64,000 nucleotides of DNA from Pluralibacter gergoviae ATCC 33028 = NBRC 105706 (GCF_001598855.1 NZ_BCZS01000004.1:62001-126000), one strand, 5' to 3'; positions 49,884-63,126 are shown, counted from the first letter of the stretch. Notes: generated by a model from the sequence alone, not told the origin. Program-made: numbers and translations.

Positions 49884-51836
49884 TCAGGCGGCGCTTGCCG
49901 CCACGCGTTGTTCACGATTTAAGCCCTGCAGCGCCGACACATCGACAATCAGCGCCACGCTGCCGTCGCCGAGGATAGTGGCGGCCGAAATTCCCGGCAC
50001 CTTGCGATAGTTGCTCTCCAGATTTTTCACCACTACCTGGTGCTGGCCGATAAGCTGGTCCACCAGCAGCGCGTAGCGGCGGCCCGCGCTTTGCAGGATC
50101 ACCACAATGCCGGTAGTGGCATCGGTTTTAGCGCCCCCAACGTCAAAGAGCTTCCACAGTTCAACCAGCGGCAGGTACTCACCGCGCACCTCCAGCATCC
50201 GCTCGCCGCCGGCCAGCGGATGCAGATCGCCGGCGCGGGGCTGCAGCGACTCCATCACCGCATTGAGCGGCAGGATGAATACCTCATCGCTGACCTTCAC
50301 CGACATGCCGTCGAGGATAGCCAGGGTCAGCGGCAGCAGAATGCGGATAGTGGTGCCTGCGCCCGGCTTCGAGCGGATCTCAACGTGGCCGCCCATCTCC
50401 TGAATGTTGCGCTTAACCACGTCCATGCCCACGCCGCGCCCGGAGACATCGGTCACCTGTTCAGCGGTGGAGAAGCCCGGCGCAAAGATAAGCATCGCCA
50501 CTTCATCGTCGGTCATGCTCTCGCTGACCGCCATGCCCTGCGAAGCGGCTTTATCCAGAATGCGCTGGCGGTTCAGTCCCGCGCCGTCGTCCGTCACCTC
50601 AATGCAGATATTGCCGCCCTGGTGTTCGGCGGAGAGGGTCAGCTGGCCTGTCGCCGACTTGCCGGCGGCGAGGCGCGCTTCCGGCAGCTCAATGCCGTGA
50701 TCGAGACTGTTGCGCACCAGATGGGTCAGCGGATCGATAATGCGCTCGATCAGGCTCTTATCCAGCTCAGTGGAACTGCCCTGCTGGACCAGTTCCACCT
50801 GCTTGCCGAGTTTGCCCGCCAGGTCGCGCACCAGCCGCGGGAAGCGGCTGAACACGTACTCCATCGGCATCATGCGGATGGACATTACCGACTCCTGCAG
50901 GTCCCGGGCGTTGCGCTGCAGCTGGCCGAGGCTGCCTATCAGGTCGCCGTGCTGCACCGGATCGAGTTCGCCGGAGCGCTGGGCCAGCATCGACTGGGTG
51001 ATCACCAGCTCCCCGACCAGGTTTATCAGCTGATCGACCTTCTCAACGGCCACCCGAATGCTGGTGGATTCGCTGGCGCGCGGCGTCCTGTCGCGCCCCG
51101 CGGCGGCCTGAGGCGGCGCCTCGTTTGTCTGTGCAACCTCGACCTTCGCGGCGGGCGCGTCGTCCGCCAGCGGCGCAAAGCTGATTTGGTCCGCGTCAAT
51201 CACAAAGCAGAGCACCGCCGCGATGTCATCCTGCGCCACGTCGCCTTCAAGAACCGCGCTCAGGCTATCGGCGGTCTTCTCTACCTCCGTGACCCGGGCA
51301 AGGTTGCCGAGCTCCTCCTGCAGCAGCTCGGCTTCGCCCGCCTTCAGCCCGTGCAGATGAATGCGCATTTTCTGGCCCGCCGCCGGCTGCGGCGCCACGA
51401 CTTTCAGCACCGCTGGAGACGGCGGCGGTTCAACGGGCTCGCCCTTCGCCTCAAGCGCCAGCTGGCGCAGCGCGCTGCAGATATACTCAAAGCTGGCGGC
51501 ATCGGGCTCGCGGGTGTGTTTATATGCCTCAAGCTGTTCCTGCATAATGTCTTTCGTTTCCAAAAACAGGTTAATAATATCGACGCTGAGCGTCATTTCG
51601 CCGCGCCGCGCCTCGTCGAGCAGGTTCTCCATCAGATGGGTCGTCTCCTGCAGCACGCTGAAGCCAAAAGTGCCCGCCCCGCCCTTAATCGAATGGGCGG
51701 CGCGAAAAATGGCGTTAAGCTGCTCGGTGTCCGGCGCGGAGGGCACCAGATCCAGCAGATGCTGTTCCATATCGGCCAGCAGTTCATCGGCCTCATCAAA
51801 AAACGTCTGATAAAAATCGCTGATATCCATGCTCAC
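49884..51836 (-). CDS. cheA: chemotaxis sensor histidine kinase CheA
   Basis: CheA autophosphorylates under receptor control and phosphorylates CheY and CheB. The 650 residues contain the P1 domain with H48 ([13 protein letters not shown]), a P2 CheY/CheB-binding domain (about 155-230), P3 dimerisation, the P4 ATPase ([34 protein letters not shown]) and the C-terminal CheW-like P5. It starts [10 protein letters not shown] and lies 4 nt after motB. Confidence 0.98.
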   Translation of the reverse strand: MSMDISDFYQTFFDEADELLADMEQHLLDLVPSAPDTEQLNAIFRAAHSIKGGAGTFGFSVLQETTHLMENLLDEARRGEMTLSVDIINLFLETKDIMQEQLEAYKHTREPDAASFEYICSALRQLALEAKGEPVEPPPSPAVLKVVAPQPAAGQKMRIHLHGLKAGEAELLQEELGNLARVTEVEKTADSLSAVLEGDVAQDDIAAVLCFVIDADQISFAPLADDAPAAKVEVAQTNEAPPQAAAGRDRTPRASESTSIRVAVEKVDQLINLVGELVITQSMLAQRSGELDPVQHGDLIGSLGQLQRNARDLQESVMSIRMMPMEYVFSRFPRLVRDLAGKLGKQVELVQQGSSTELDKSLIERIIDPLTHLVRNSLDHGIELPEARLAAGKSATGQLTLSAEHQGGNICIEVTDDGAGLNRQRILDKAASQGMAVSESMTDDEVAMLIFAPGFSTAEQVTDVSGRGVGMDVVKRNIQEMGGHVEIRSKPGAGTTIRILLPLTLAILDGMSVKVSDEVFILPLNAVMESLQPRAGDLHPLAGGERMLEVRGEYLPLVELWKLFDVGGAKTDATTGIVVILQSAGRRYALLVDQLIGQHQVVVKNLESNYRKVPGISAATILGDGSVALIVDVSALQGLNREQRVAASAA

Positions 51837-51840
51837 GCTA

Positions 51841-52752
51841 TCACCTCGGATCTGCCCGCGGCGCGGGAAGCGCCGCCGGCTGCTGTAGTACGCTTAAGGG
51901 TTCGTTCTGGCTTTCGGCGTTCTCATTGACGATAGCCTGCTCTGCCTGGTTATTGAGCACCAGCAGGCTGATGCGCCGGTTAACCGCATCGTCGCCGCCG
52001 TGGGCCTGCAGCTTCATGGTGTTGGCCATACCCACCACCCGCAGAACCTTATCGCCGTCAAGTCCGCCGGCAACCAGTTCGCGCCGGGACGCATTCGCCC
52101 GATCGGCAGAGAGCTCCCAGTTGCTGTAGCCTCTGTCGCCGCCGGCGTAGGGGTAGTCATCGGTATGGCCCGACAGGCTAATCTTGTTGGTTATCTCATT
52201 GAGCACCGGGGCAATACCGCGCAGGATGTCGCGCATATAGGGCTCGACCTCCGCGCTGCCGGTTTTAAACATCGGCCGGTTCTGGCTATCAATGATCTGA
52301 ATGCGCAGCCCCTCCTGCACCAGATCGATCTTCAGATGCGGCTGCAGCGCCTTAAGCTTCGGGTCGCTTTCAATGAGCTGGTCAAGCTCGCCGCGTATCT
52401 TCTTCAGCCTGCTCTGCTCCATGCGCTTTTTCAGCTCGCCGATGCTGGGCTCTTTTTTGATCTCCCCCTCGCGGCGGGTGTAGTCATCGCCGCCGCCGGG
52501 GATCGGGCTTTCGCTTTCCGAGATGCGCGTGCCGCCGGTGATCGCCGTAGCCAGCGGCGTGCGGAAATACTCCGCCAGCTGGATAAGCTCCTTCGGGCTG
52601 GAGATGGCGATGAGCCACATCACGAGGAAAAAGGCCATCATGGCGGTCATAAAGTCGGCGTAGGCTATCTTCCAGGAGCCGTGCCCGCCGCCGCCGTGCG
52701 CCTTCGGCTTACGGCGCCTGACCACCACGATACGATGAGGCTGACTCTTCAT
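51841..52752 (-). CDS. motB: flagellar motor stator protein MotB
   Basis: MotB anchors the stator to peptidoglycan and forms the proton channel with MotA. The 303 residues have one membrane span with the proton-carrying D33 ([13 protein letters not shown]), a plug region, and a C-terminal OmpA-like domain ([27 protein letters not shown]). Its ATG overlaps the motA stop by four bases. Confidence 0.97.
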   Translation of the reverse strand: MKSQPHRIVVVRRRKPKAHGGGGHGSWKIAYADFMTAMMAFFLVMWLIAISSPKELIQLAEYFRTPLATAITGGTRISESESPIPGGGDDYTRREGEIKKEPSIGELKKRMEQSRLKKIRGELDQLIESDPKLKALQPHLKIDLVQEGLRIQIIDSQNRPMFKTGSAEVEPYMRDILRGIAPVLNEITNKISLSGHTDDYPYAGGDRGYSNWELSADRANASRRELVAGGLDGDKVLRVVGMANTMKLQAHGGDDAVNRRISLLVLNNQAEQAIVNENAESQNEPLSVLQQPAALPAPRADPR

Positions 52753-53639
52753 ACTTCCTCGGTGCTTTCCGGCTGCGCGGCAGGATTACGCACCGCGCGG
52801 ACGTGCTCTTCCAGCTCAATGAAGGAGGGGCGCTCGCTGGAGTAGAGCGTCTTGCGGCCAAACTCCACGGCAATCGGCGGCGCGTAGCCGTTAAGGTTTG
52901 ACAGCAGAGTGATTTTTACGCACTGCATCATCTTGGTGGTTTCCGCGCTCTTCTGGCGCAGTACGGTCGCCAGCGGTGAAATAAAGCCGTAGGCCAGCAG
53001 AATACCGAGGAAAGTACCGACCATCGCGTGGGCGATCAGCGAACCGAGTTCGGCGGCGGGACGGTCCGCCGAGGCCAGGGCGTGCACCACGCCCATCACT
53101 GCCGCCACGATGCCGAACGCGGGCAGCGAGTCCCCCACCATCGCCAGGCTGTTGGCCGGCACTTCGGCTTCGCTTTCGTGAGTTTCGATCTCTTCGTCCA
53201 TCAGGGCTTCTATCTCAAACGGGTTCATGTTGCCGCTGATGATGAGCCGCAGGTAGTCGACGATAAACTCCAGCATCACTTTATCTGCGAGGATGCGCGG
53301 ATAGTCGGTAAAAATCTCGCTCTCGCCGGGGTTCTCAATATCGCGCTCCAGCGAGAACATTCCCTGCTGGCGCGACTTGGCCATCAGGCGGTAGAGCAGC
53401 GCCAGCAGATCCATGTACAGGGTTTTGGTGTAGGTCGAGCGGCGAAACAGCAGCGGCATCGCCCGCAGCGTGCCCTTGATCGCCTTGCCGTTGTTGCCCA
53501 CGATGAAGGCGCCGATCCCCGCGCCGCCGATAATGATCAGTTCAGCAGGCTGATAGAGCGCGCCAAGGTGCCCGCCGGTCATCGCGTAGCCGCCGAAGAC
53601 AGTTCCAAGCACAACCAGGTAACCCAATATGATAAGCAC
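52749..53639 (-). CDS. motA: flagellar motor stator protein MotA
   Basis: MotA is the pentameric stator ring. The 296 residues have four membrane spans (two at the N terminus, two near 170-230) and a cytoplasmic loop with charged residues that engage FliG, including the Arg in [19 protein letters not shown] (about 90). It heads motAB-cheAW. A clear FliA promoter could not be picked in the 116-bp gap to flhC. Confidence 0.97.
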   Translation of the reverse strand: MLIILGYLVVLGTVFGGYAMTGGHLGALYQPAELIIIGGAGIGAFIVGNNGKAIKGTLRAMPLLFRRSTYTKTLYMDLLALLYRLMAKSRQQGMFSLERDIENPGESEIFTDYPRILADKVMLEFIVDYLRLIISGNMNPFEIEALMDEEIETHESEAEVPANSLAMVGDSLPAFGIVAAVMGVVHALASADRPAAELGSLIAHAMVGTFLGILLAYGFISPLATVLRQKSAETTKMMQCVKITLLSNLNGYAPPIAVEFGRKTLYSSERPSFIELEEHVRAVRNPAAQPESTEEV

Positions 53640-53700
53640 GACATCATCCTTCCGCTGTTAAAAAGCCAGGGATGAAGCAGCGGCGCGCGGTTTAGCGGGC

Positions 53701-53727
53701 AAAAAAACAGCGGACCGAAGTCCGCTG
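53701..53727 (-). terminator. Rho-independent terminator of flhDC
   Basis: On the minus strand CAGCGGAC-TTCG-GTCCGCTG followed by seven T residues, about 28 nt after the flhC stop. It uses the very stable UUCG tetraloop. Confidence 0.93.
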
Positions 53728-53755
53728 CCGGGTGTTTGCCGCACCTGAGAGGAGG

Positions 53756-54334
53756 TTAAACAGCGCGCTCTATCTGTTCATCCAGCAGTTGTGGAGGGTT
53801 ATCGGCACGCGTCGGAGAAAGTTTACGTCTTTTTACCGCCCGCGACGGCGGCTGGCACAGGCTGCAGACAAAGCTGCCCGCCGGCTGATGGGCGTAGGTG
53901 ATGAAGTTGCCGCCGCAGCAGTCGCAAACGTTCAGCTCCAGCATATGACTCTCGACAAAACGCACCAGCGTCCAGGCGCGGGTGAGCGCCAGAACAGGCC
54001 CGTCAGGCCCCGGCTGACACTGCTCAAGGTAGAGACGATAGGCCTTCACCACCGCGTCAACGCCGCTGCACAGTCCGGTTTTCAGCAGGTACTGCCAGGC
54101 GTTGCAGAACATCGAGGAGTGAATATTCTGTTCCCAGGTCATAAACCAGTCGGTGGAAAACGGCAACATGCCCTTCGGCGGCGGGCTGCCGCGCAGCTCT
54201 TTATAGAGCTTGATCAGACGGCCGCGGCTGAGCTGGGTTTCGCTCTCCAGCATCTGCAGGCGCGCGCCAAGCGTAATCAGCTCCATCGCAAGCTGAATAT
54301 CCCGGGCCTCCTGGATAATGCTCTTTTCGCTCAT
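53756..54334 (-). CDS. flhC: flagellar master regulator subunit FlhC
   Basis: FlhC forms the FlhD4C2 activator of class II flagellar operons. The 192-residue protein has the four zinc cysteines C137, C140, C157 and C160 in CDCCGGNF and FVCSLCQPP. It lies 2 nt after flhD, so the two are cotranscribed and translationally coupled. Confidence 0.98.
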   Translation of the reverse strand: MSEKSIIQEARDIQLAMELITLGARLQMLESETQLSRGRLIKLYKELRGSPPPKGMLPFSTDWFMTWEQNIHSSMFCNAWQYLLKTGLCSGVDAVVKAYRLYLEQCQPGPDGPVLALTRAWTLVRFVESHMLELNVCDCCGGNFITYAHQPAGSFVCSLCQPPSRAVKRRKLSPTRADNPPQLLDEQIERAV

Positions 54335-54336
54335 GC

Positions 54337-54693
54337 TCAGGCCCTTTTGCTGGTTTTATGGGCAGCGCCGTCCGCCTGGCCTGCCTCTTTCAGCAGGCGG
54401 CTGGAAAGCAGAATACCGGTGTGGATCTGCTGGAGATCGTCAACCCGCGACTCCTGGGTGAGCTGGGCGATGGTTTGATGGCTGTCGAAGCGAAACTGAC
54501 AGATAAGCTGGTTCGTCTCCGCAAGTTTGACCATCTCGGGCAGAGTCAGCGCGCCCAGCGTCGTCGCCATCTCTTCGCTCACCCCGAGACGAAACATTGC
54601 GGTGGCTTTATCCTGACTAATTAAACGCTGTGCAAGTAGTAAATAAGATAAATTGATATCGTAGATATGCTTCAGCAACTCGGATGTGTGCAT
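54337..54693 (-). CDS. flhD: flagellar master regulator subunit FlhD
   Basis: FlhD pairs with FlhC to activate class II flagellar genes. The 118-residue product starts [24 protein letters not shown]. The frame is open eight codons further upstream, but ATG 54693 matches the usual E. coli start. A conserved Cys in [13 protein letters not shown] corresponds to the interchain disulfide position. A long leader and a perfect CRP site lie upstream. Confidence 0.97.
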   Translation of the reverse strand: MHTSELLKHIYDINLSYLLLAQRLISQDKATAMFRLGVSEEMATTLGALTLPEMVKLAETNQLICQFRFDSHQTIAQLTQESRVDDLQQIHTGILLSSRLLKEAGQADGAAHKTSKRA

Positions 54694-55461
54694 TTTTCCC
54701 ATCCAGAATAAACCCAATCAATGTTACATGCGGCGAAACCGCACCCCGTGATGTCGGCGAGAAAATCCCGCATGAAGAAATAGCCAAAGGCATAACTCAT
54801 AGTAGGGTCGTATCCATACAGAACGCCGGGCTGACAGGAAACCCGCCGAATGCTTAACATTTCTTACAATCTATTAAGACTTTTCCTAATTGGTGGCAAC
54901 TCTACCCGTCACTTCAGAGACATACAACGTGACCTTACATGAAATTTAAAAATTATGTGATATTCGTCACAAAATTTAGCTCTTTCACCGCAGCAAATTC
55001 ATCAGCAAGGATTGTGAATAGGTTATTTAGCTCTCAAAACCGGTCTTTTTCATTCCACGCCGCGGAATAAGGCCGCCCGGGTGGCTTTTGCGATGTGAGA
55101 TCGGCACAATCCGCCCCCGCGCCGGCGCAGTAAAAGGGTTAAAACAGCGCTCATAATAACGGCAAGTAACATATTGAAAAATATTATGTTATGAAAATGA
55201 TACATTGATGATCTTTTGCATGCATAAGTATTAATTATGTTGCTCATAAAAGCATCGACGTTGCAGGTGATTTAGCAAAATTTTTATCTGCCGATCGTCG
55301 CGGGGAGAGCGTGTGGCTGCGCGAAGGCGCTATTCTTTAGTTAAGAATAATTAATATTTCAAAGAGGATCTCCGCAACCTACACCGGCAATTCCTTGCGC
55401 AGAGTGGGGAAAAGGAGTAAGAGAGAAGAAGCGGTCTATTCGTCGTATTCAAGGAGCCAGA
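54694..55461. promoter_or_regulatory. flhDC / uspC divergent regulatory region
   Basis: A 768-bp AT-rich non-coding gap. The flhD side should hold a leader of nearly 200 nt (target of sRNAs in E. coli), with one candidate promoter TTGCCA-17-TAATAG (54899 to 54871, minus strand) and a CRP site further up. A palindrome around CCCGGG at about 55066-55086 and a TATTCTT/AAGAATA hairpin at 55331-55349 are also present. No open frame in it is convincing. Confidence 0.6.
54956..54971. promoter_or_regulatory. CRP site of flhDC
   Basis: TGTGATATTCGTCACA is a perfect TGTGA-N6-TCACA box. Its centre is about 270 bp upstream of the flhD ATG, the same distance as the E. coli flhDC CRP site (leader of about 198 nt plus 71.5). 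This points to catabolite control of motility. Confidence 0.85.
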
Positions 55462-55893
55462 ATGACGTACTCGCATATTTTAGTCGCCGTTGCGCCTACC
55501 CCGGAAAGCCAAAGGCTGGTCAATAAAGCCGTTTCTATTGCCCGCCCCGCCAATGCGCAAATCAGCCTGATTACCTTTGCCGCCGATCCCGAAATGTATA
55601 ACCAGTTTGCCGCCCCGATGCTGGAGAATCTGCGCGAGCTGATGCACGAAGAGACGCAGCAGTTTCTGAACGGACTGGTGGCGCGCGCGGACTATCCCAT
55701 CGCCACGACCGTCATCGCCAGCGGCGAAATGAGCGAAAGCATCAAGTCATGGTGCGGCAAACACCAGGTGGATTTGGTGCTGTGCGGTAACCACAATAAG
55801 AGCTTTTTCGCCCGCGCCACCACCGCGGCGAAAACCGTGGTGGGCTGCTGCGGCGTGGATGTGCTGCTGGTCTCGCTCCAGGGAAATGAATAA
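55462..55893 (+). CDS. uspC: universal stress protein C
   Basis: A 143-residue UspA-superfamily protein (single Usp domain). In E. coli UspC is RpoS-dependent and linked to stress survival and motility. The HILVAVAPTPESQRLVNKAV N terminus and DLVLCGNHNK segment support the family; the ATP-binding G-2x-G-9x-G-S/T motif of the other Usp branch is absent. It lies between flhDC and otsBA as in E. coli. Confidence 0.93.
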   Translation: MTYSHILVAVAPTPESQRLVNKAVSIARPANAQISLITFAADPEMYNQFAAPMLENLRELMHEETQQFLNGLVARADYPIATTVIASGEMSESIKSWCGKHQVDLVLCGNHNKSFFARATTAAKTVVGCCGVDVLLVSLQGNE

Positions 55894-55913
55894 AGCCCGG
55901 CAAACGCCGGGCT
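55894..55913 (-). terminator. terminator of otsBA
   Basis: AGCCCGGC-N4-GCCGGGCT followed on the minus strand by TTTATT, 8 nt after the otsA stop. It is shared with convergent uspC but has no T run on that side. Confidence 0.75.
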
Positions 55914-55921
55914 GAGCGGTA

Positions 55922-58160
<2,239 letters not shown>

Positions 58161-58220
58161 TTAACCAACGGTTAGCAGTGTAAGTATAGACAGTGTGACG
58201 GGGCTCGCCATTTCTGAACG

Positions 58221-58248
58221 AAAACGCCAGCGGAATTTACCGCTGGCG
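58221..58248 (-). terminator. terminator of araFGH
   Basis: On the minus strand CGCCAGCGG-N6-CCGCTGGCG followed by TTTTCGTT, about 36 nt after the araH stop and before the otsB promoter region. Confidence 0.85.
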
Positions 58249-58283
58249 CCTCTCCGGACATAGACTTAAAAGTTAGCGATCGA

Positions 58284-59267
58284 TCAGGCCGCGCGCCCTG
58301 ATTTCTGCTTGTAGCGGTCAAAAATGACGGCGGCAAGCAGGATAGCCCCGCGCACCACGTACTGCGAAAAGGGCGAAATATTCAGAAGATTCATAGCATT
58401 CTCCACGGTCCCCAGGATCAAAATCCCCGCCACCACGTAGGAAATCTTGCCGATCCCGCCCTTGAGCGACACGCCGCCGAGCACGCAGGCCGAGATAACA
58501 ATCAGCTCATAGCCGATGGAGGTCATCGGCTGTCCGCTGGTCATCCTTGAGGCGAGAATGATGCCCGCCGCCGCCGAGACCAGCCCGGAGAGCACGAAGA
58601 TAATGATTTTGGTGCGCACCACCGGTACGCCCGCGAGGCGAGCGGCCTCTTCGTTGCCGCCAATGGCCAGCGTATTGCGGCCAAAGGTGGTTTTATTGAG
58701 CAGCAGGCCAAAAACAATCAGACAGCCTACCGTCAGCCAGATAGGCGCCGGCAGTCCCAGCCAGCTGGCGTAGCCGAGGGTAAAGAAGCGCTCGTCTTCA
58801 ATGCCGACGGCCTTGCCGTCGGAGATGATATAGGCAAGGCCGCGGACGATCTGCATGGTGGCCAGGGTGGTTATCAGGGCGTTGATTTTCAGACGGGCGA
58901 TCACAAAGCCGTTTACCAGCCCGCAGAGCGCGCCGAGCAGCAGCCCGGCGGCAATGCCCAGCCACAGGCTCTCGCTGAGGTTAATCACTACCGCCGTGGT
59001 CACCCCGGCGCAGGCGATGACCGACGCGACGGAGAGGTCGAAATCGCCGGAGGCGAGGCAGAAAAGCATGCCGCAGGCGACCATGCCGGACATTGAGATA
59101 GCCAGCCCCAGCCCCTTCATGTTGACGAAGGAGGCAAAGTTCGGCACGAAGATGGCGCAGGCGATAAACAGCGCGGCAAAGACCACCAGCATGCCGTACT
59201 GATCCCAGATGCGCCCCAGGCTAAAGCCGTTCCGGCGCGGGCCGGTCGTGGTGACAGATGACATCAT
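58284..59267 (-). CDS. araH: L-arabinose ABC transporter permease
   Basis: AraH is the membrane channel of the high-affinity arabinose importer. The 327 residues have about ten spans and the conserved CLASGDFDLSVASVIACAG segment (about 80-98) and NEEAARLAGVPV cytoplasmic loop. The open frame extends well into araG in another frame; ATG 59267 (MMSSVTTTG) after AAGGAGAAT is chosen, with the adjacent ATG at 59264 as an alternative. It lies 19 nt after araG. Confidence 0.96.
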   Translation of the reverse strand: MMSSVTTTGPRRNGFSLGRIWDQYGMLVVFAALFIACAIFVPNFASFVNMKGLGLAISMSGMVACGMLFCLASGDFDLSVASVIACAGVTTAVVINLSESLWLGIAAGLLLGALCGLVNGFVIARLKINALITTLATMQIVRGLAYIISDGKAVGIEDERFFTLGYASWLGLPAPIWLTVGCLIVFGLLLNKTTFGRNTLAIGGNEEAARLAGVPVVRTKIIIFVLSGLVSAAAGIILASRMTSGQPMTSIGYELIVISACVLGGVSLKGGIGKISYVVAGILILGTVENAMNLLNISPFSQYVVRGAILLAAVIFDRYKQKSGRAA

Positions 59268-59286
59268 ATTCTCCTTTGTGCAGATC

Positions 59287-60801
59287 TCAGGCGACGGCCT
59301 GGGTGGTTTTGGGCATCGCCAGGCGCAGCGCCCGCCGTTCGTCGGCCTCGTCGTGCAGCAGCTCACCGGCAATCTCGCCTTCGCGCATGACGAGGATGCG
59401 ATCGGCCACGCCGAGCACCTCCGGCAGATCGCTGGAGGCAAACAGTACCGCCACGCCCGACGCCGCCAGGGCATAAATGACGCTGTAGATTTCATGCTTC
59501 GCGCCGACGTCAATGCCGCGCGTCGGCTCATCGAGCAAAATGACCTTCATCTCCTCCGACAGCCAGCGGCCGAGGATGGCCTTCTGCTGATTGCCGCCGG
59601 AGAGGTTCATGACCAGCTGTTCTGCGCCCGGAGTTTTAATGTTGAGCGCGCGGATGTGGTGCTGGGCGTTGCTCATCTCCCAGGCATCGTTAATCAGGCA
59701 GCCGGCGCGGATATGCCTGCGGCGGGCGCTAATATTGATGTTCTCCTGTACCGAGTGCACCGGAATAATGCCGTCCGCCTTTCTGTCCTCCGGGCAGAGC
59801 ATCATCCCGGCGCGGATGGCGTGGGCAGGCTTGCGAATGTCCACCGCCTCGCCGTCGATAAACACCTCTCCCGCGCTTATGCGCGTCGCGCCGAACAGCC
59901 CCTTCATCAGCTCGCTGCGCCCGGCGCCCACCAGCCCGAACAGGCCGACTATCTCGCCGCTGCGCACGGTGAGCGAGACCGGGCGGCGCACGCCCGGCGC
60001 CCTGACGTCAACCAGGCGCAGACGCTCCGGGCCATACTCGCGCGGCTGCCAGCCGTAGACGTCGCCGATGTCGCGCCCCACCATCGCCTGCACCAGCAGG
60101 TCGTGATTGACCTGCTGCATATTGTCGAAGGTGCGCACGTAGCGGCCGTCCTTAAAGACGGTGATCGCATCGCTGAGGGCAAAAATCTCCTCCATGCGGT
60201 GGGAGACGTAGAGGATGACCCGGCCCTCGCTGCGCAGCTCGCGGATCACCCGAAACAGATTCTCAATCTCCCTGGCGGAGAGCGAGCTGGTGGGCTCGTC
60301 GAAGGCAATGACCCGCGCGTTGCGCGCAAGGGCTTTGGCGATCTCCACCATTTGCCACTGACCGATGGAGAGGTACTTCAGCGGCGTGTCGGGATCGATA
60401 TCGAGGCCAAGGTGCTGCAGCTGTCGTCCGGCTTCGGCGTTGAGCCGCGAACGGTTAACGATCCCGGCCCGCTGCGGCAGCTGGCCGAGGTAGATATTTT
60501 CCGCCACCGTCATCTCCGGGACCAGGTGCAGCTCCTGGTAAATGATGGCGATCCCGGCGTCCAGCGCCGCGGCGGTGTTGGGAAAGACGACGCTTTCGCC
60601 GCGAAGCGCCAGGGTGCCCGCGGTCGGCGCGTAGCTGCCGCTGAGAATTTTCAGCAGCGTCGATTTCCCGGCGCCGTTCTCGCCCATCAGGGCGTGTACC
60701 TGCCCGGCATAGCAGTCGAAGCTGATATCGGTCAGGGCCCTGACGCCGGGAAAGGTTTTACTGATACCGCGAAATGAAAGATAGGGCGATGAGTGTTGCA
60801 T
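59287..60801 (-). CDS. araG: L-arabinose ABC transporter ATP-binding protein
   Basis: AraG is the tandem ATPase of the arabinose importer. The 504 residues hold two ABC modules: Walker [10 protein letters not shown] (about residue 38), signature [12 protein letters not shown] in module 1, and the second module's degenerate loop GLVGAGRSE with signature [14 protein letters not shown] and Walker [13 protein letters not shown]. It lies 50 nt after araF, separated by a hairpin. Confidence 0.97.
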   Translation of the reverse strand: MQHSSPYLSFRGISKTFPGVRALTDISFDCYAGQVHALMGENGAGKSTLLKILSGSYAPTAGTLALRGESVVFPNTAAALDAGIAIIYQELHLVPEMTVAENIYLGQLPQRAGIVNRSRLNAEAGRQLQHLGLDIDPDTPLKYLSIGQWQMVEIAKALARNARVIAFDEPTSSLSAREIENLFRVIRELRSEGRVILYVSHRMEEIFALSDAITVFKDGRYVRTFDNMQQVNHDLLVQAMVGRDIGDVYGWQPREYGPERLRLVDVRAPGVRRPVSLTVRSGEIVGLFGLVGAGRSELMKGLFGATRISAGEVFIDGEAVDIRKPAHAIRAGMMLCPEDRKADGIIPVHSVQENINISARRRHIRAGCLINDAWEMSNAQHHIRALNIKTPGAEQLVMNLSGGNQQKAILGRWLSEEMKVILLDEPTRGIDVGAKHEIYSVIYALAASGVAVLFASSDLPEVLGVADRILVMREGEIAGELLHDEADERRALRLAMPKTTQAVA

Positions 60802-60819
60802 AGTGACTCCACGCGTAAA

Positions 60820-60839
60820 GCCCCGGCCTGCGCCGGGGC
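60820..60839 (-). repeat. araF-araG intercistronic hairpin
   Basis: GCCCCGG-N6-CCGGGGC lies just after the araF stop, followed on the minus strand by TTTACG and then the araG start. Such a structure can stabilise the araF message or partly end transcription, giving more binding protein than permease. Confidence 0.7.
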
Positions 60840-60851
60840 GGCTATCAGGCC

Positions 60852-61832
60852 TTACAGTCCCTTCTTCGCCAGCTCGGCTTTGAAATTGTCGCGGGTGATC
60901 AGCACCACGTCGGTGACGGCGGTGAATTTCGGCGGCTCGGCGCCTTTCGCCACCCAGTTGTAGAGCATTTCGCTGGTTTTGTAGCCGTGAATATCGGGGC
61001 TCGGCAGCAGCGAACCGTAGAAACCGGTCGGCTGGGCCTTGGAGAGCTCATTCACCGCATCCACGCCGTTAATGCCGATGCCGATAACGTCGGCCGCCTT
61101 GAACCCCTGTCCTTCGGTCGCGCGCACGCCGCCGAGGACGGTGTTGTCATTCATGCCGAGGATCAGCCAGTGCTTCACTTCCGGATGCTGCACCAGCAGG
61201 GAGTTGCCGGCGTCAAAAGCGCCGGGGATGTCGTTTGACTTGGTGGGGACCTGATAAATTTGCCCCGCCGGGAAGCCGGCTTTTTTCAGCGCCTCCATTG
61301 AGCCGGTGGTGCGGCGGCGGGCGGTATCCAGCTCGTTGGCCGTGATCGCCATAACGCCGGTTTGCTTCACCTCCCAGCCGCGCTTTTGCATCTCTTTATA
61401 CAGCTCCTGGCCCTGGCGGGCGCCGATCTCGCTGGCGGCCATCATCACCAGCGGTACGCTCTCCATCGGTTTGCCCTTCGGGCTGACGAACTGATCGTCG
61501 ACGGTAATGACCTTCATGTCGTAGCCGCGCGCCTTGGCCATTATCGCCGAGCCCAGTTTTGGATCCGGGGTGCAGATCACGAAGCCCTTGGCGCCGTTCG
61601 CCGCCAGGCTATCAATAGCGTTAAGGGTCTTTTCGCCGTCGGGCACGGCGATTTTGATCACCTCGAAGCCGAGATCTTTTCCGGCCTTATCGGCAAACTT
61701 CCACTCGGTCTGGAACCAGGGCTCTTCCGGCTGCTTGACCAGAAAACCGAGCTTCATGGTGTCGGCAATAGCCGATTGTGACATAACCGCCGCCAGCCCG
61801 AGGGCTGCCAGCGCTTTAGTGAATTTGTGCAT
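60852..61832 (-). CDS. araF: L-arabinose periplasmic binding protein
   Basis: AraF delivers arabinose to AraGH. The 326 residues begin with a signal peptide (about 1-23, cleavage after IADT-type site) followed by the mature [20 protein letters not shown]. Ligand-contact segments [12 protein letters not shown] and [17 protein letters not shown] are conserved. It heads araFGH; AraC-type sites lie 190-260 bp upstream. Confidence 0.97.
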   Translation of the reverse strand: MHKFTKALAALGLAAVMSQSAIADTMKLGFLVKQPEEPWFQTEWKFADKAGKDLGFEVIKIAVPDGEKTLNAIDSLAANGAKGFVICTPDPKLGSAIMAKARGYDMKVITVDDQFVSPKGKPMESVPLVMMAASEIGARQGQELYKEMQKRGWEVKQTGVMAITANELDTARRRTTGSMEALKKAGFPAGQIYQVPTKSNDIPGAFDAGNSLLVQHPEVKHWLILGMNDNTVLGGVRATEGQGFKAADVIGIGINGVDAVNELSKAQPTGFYGSLLPSPDIHGYKTSEMLYNWVAKGAEPPKFTAVTDVVLITRDNFKAELAKKGL

Positions 61833-62023
61833 GGTTTACTCCAGCTCTGCTGTCATTTTGCATAGGGTTAATTCGGAATGCTGTTTTTTTATAATCATTA
61901 AAACAATGCATTAGTTGCCTATCAGAAATAATGCATTGCGTGGATACAGTAATAGCGTGGATTTAATTATCCATAAGAGAGCGCCATCACACCGCAGAAT
62001 TACAGTTGCGCCGTACATATATT

Positions 62024-62040
62024 CAGCAGAATAAGCCATA
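62024..62040 (+). promoter_or_regulatory. AraC half-site, upstream copy
   Basis: CAGC-N7-GCCATA matches the AraC half-site TAGC-N7-TCCATA with one mismatch in each block. It is in direct-repeat orientation with the box at 62078, 54 bp away. Confidence 0.45.
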
Positions 62041-62077
62041 AGACCGGGCGAATTTAAACCATGAATAGCGCAATGGA

Positions 62078-62094
62078 TAGCATAATAATCCATA
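62078..62094 (+). promoter_or_regulatory. AraC binding site (I1-type)
   Basis: TAGC-ATAATAA-TCCATA is an exact match to the AraC I1 half-site form TAGC-N7-TCCATA. It supports arabinose induction of araFGH. Confidence 0.65.
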
Positions 62095-62351
62095 ACTACA
62101 GCTGCTCTATCCCTATCCGGGCCAGGAGCCCTCGCGATGCAAACGATTTACTGAGCTAACGGCCAAATATATTAATTTAATGCTTCAGCTCTCATTATTA
62201 AGAGACGGTCGCGGGACTTCACCTGAGAAAATGATACAAACAGGCGCCGGTGCATTTTTATACGGCTGACCGGTATATTCTTCATGGCTTGTGAATTAAC
62301 AGATGAACGGGCGTGACGCCTCGCGGCCGCCCTTCAGATAAGGATATAAGT

Positions 62352-62855
62352 ATGACAGTTCCGGGAATGGTCCAGAAGCTTAATACACAGATGAACCTCG
62401 GGTTCACGGCATCAAATCTCTATTTACGGCTGAGTGAATGGTGCTGTGAGCATAAACTCACGGGAGCGGCGGCGTTCTTACGCTCCCAGGCGCAGTCTAA
62501 CGTCACCCGGATGATGCGGGTGTTTGACTATATGAAAAAGGCGGGCGCGCATCCGATAGTGACGGCGAACAGGAGCAGCCCGACGCCGTGCGACTCTCTG
62601 GAAGAGCTCTTTGCCAGGACTCTTGATGCCCACCAGCAGCTCTCGGGAAAGATCAAAGAGCTGACGCAGGAAGCCCGCACTCTTGACGATGAGGGGACGC
62701 TGGGCTTTCTGAAATCGCTGGAGAAAGAGCTGCAGCAGGAGGGCGTGCTGCTACAAACTATTCTGGATGAAGTTCGCAGCGCCCGCCGCTCGGGGCTGTG
62801 CATGCACCAGACCGACAGACTGCTGATTACCGTCGTCAACAATCAGATCCACTGA
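62352..62855 (+). CDS. ftnB: ferritin-like protein FtnB
   Basis: A 167-residue ferritin-like protein in the position of E. coli ftnB. FtnB proteins lack some ferroxidase ligands and help repair or supply iron rather than store it. The N terminus [15 protein letters not shown] and end [18 protein letters not shown] match the family, but the middle is diverged. ATG 62352 with AAGGATA upstream is preferred over 62313, since the 13 extra residues are not conserved. Confidence 0.88.
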   Translation: MTVPGMVQKLNTQMNLGFTASNLYLRLSEWCCEHKLTGAAAFLRSQAQSNVTRMMRVFDYMKKAGAHPIVTANRSSPTPCDSLEELFARTLDAHQQLSGKIKELTQEARTLDDEGTLGFLKSLEKELQQEGVLLQTILDEVRSARRSGLCMHQTDRLLITVVNNQIH

Positions 62856-62874
62856 CCCCCGTGAGACGCACGGC

Positions 62875-63126
62875 TCAGTGCGTCTCTTCCTGAGGGGTAA
62901 ACTTCAGCTCAATCAGCGCCACGGCCTTCTGCACGGCGCGCAGCGTCACCGGATCGGCCGACGCCGGGTTGCTGGCGAAATCAATGGCCCGCAGCTGGTT
63001 AGCCATTTTTTCGCGAACCTCAACCGGGGCGATAACGTCAATAACGTCGAGAATTTGCTTAATGACCAGCTGGCAGGCGACAACGTCGGAGACCAGTTCA
63101 TCATTGGCGGTCAGATTCTGGGACAT
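62875..63126 (-). CDS. yecJ: DUF2766 family protein YecJ
   Basis: An 83-residue protein of unknown function matching E. coli YecJ in length ([24 protein letters not shown]... ending [11 protein letters not shown]). It converges on ftnB with a 19-nt gap. No catalytic motif is apparent. Confidence 0.9.
   Translation of the reverse strand: MSQNLTANDELVSDVVACQLVIKQILDVIDVIAPVEVREKMANQLRAIDFASNPASADPVTLRAVQKAVALIELKFTPQEETH

Larger units (their letters stand above)
61833..62351. promoter_or_regulatory. araFGH / ftnB divergent regulatory region
   Basis: A 519-bp AT-rich gap without a credible gene. It contains AraC-type boxes nearer its middle, a repeated GCGTGGAT (61939 and 61956) and a TGGAT/ATCCA inverted repeat near 61957-61973. 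The E. coli azuC small-protein gene was not found here or between ftnB and yecJ. Confidence 0.5.

Noticed and set aside
53640-53705. FliA promoter for motA
   Set aside because: A TAAA motif is present, but no GCCGATAA-like -10 lies at the right spacing, so it was not called.
54672-54860. Minus-strand frame of 62 codons overlapping the flhD start
   Set aside because: It lies in the flhD leader, is out of frame with flhD and resembles no known leader peptide.
62856-62874. azuC small-protein/sRNA gene next to yecJ
   Set aside because: Only 19 nt separate the convergent ftnB and yecJ stops, leaving no room; nothing similar was seen in the araF-ftnB gap.
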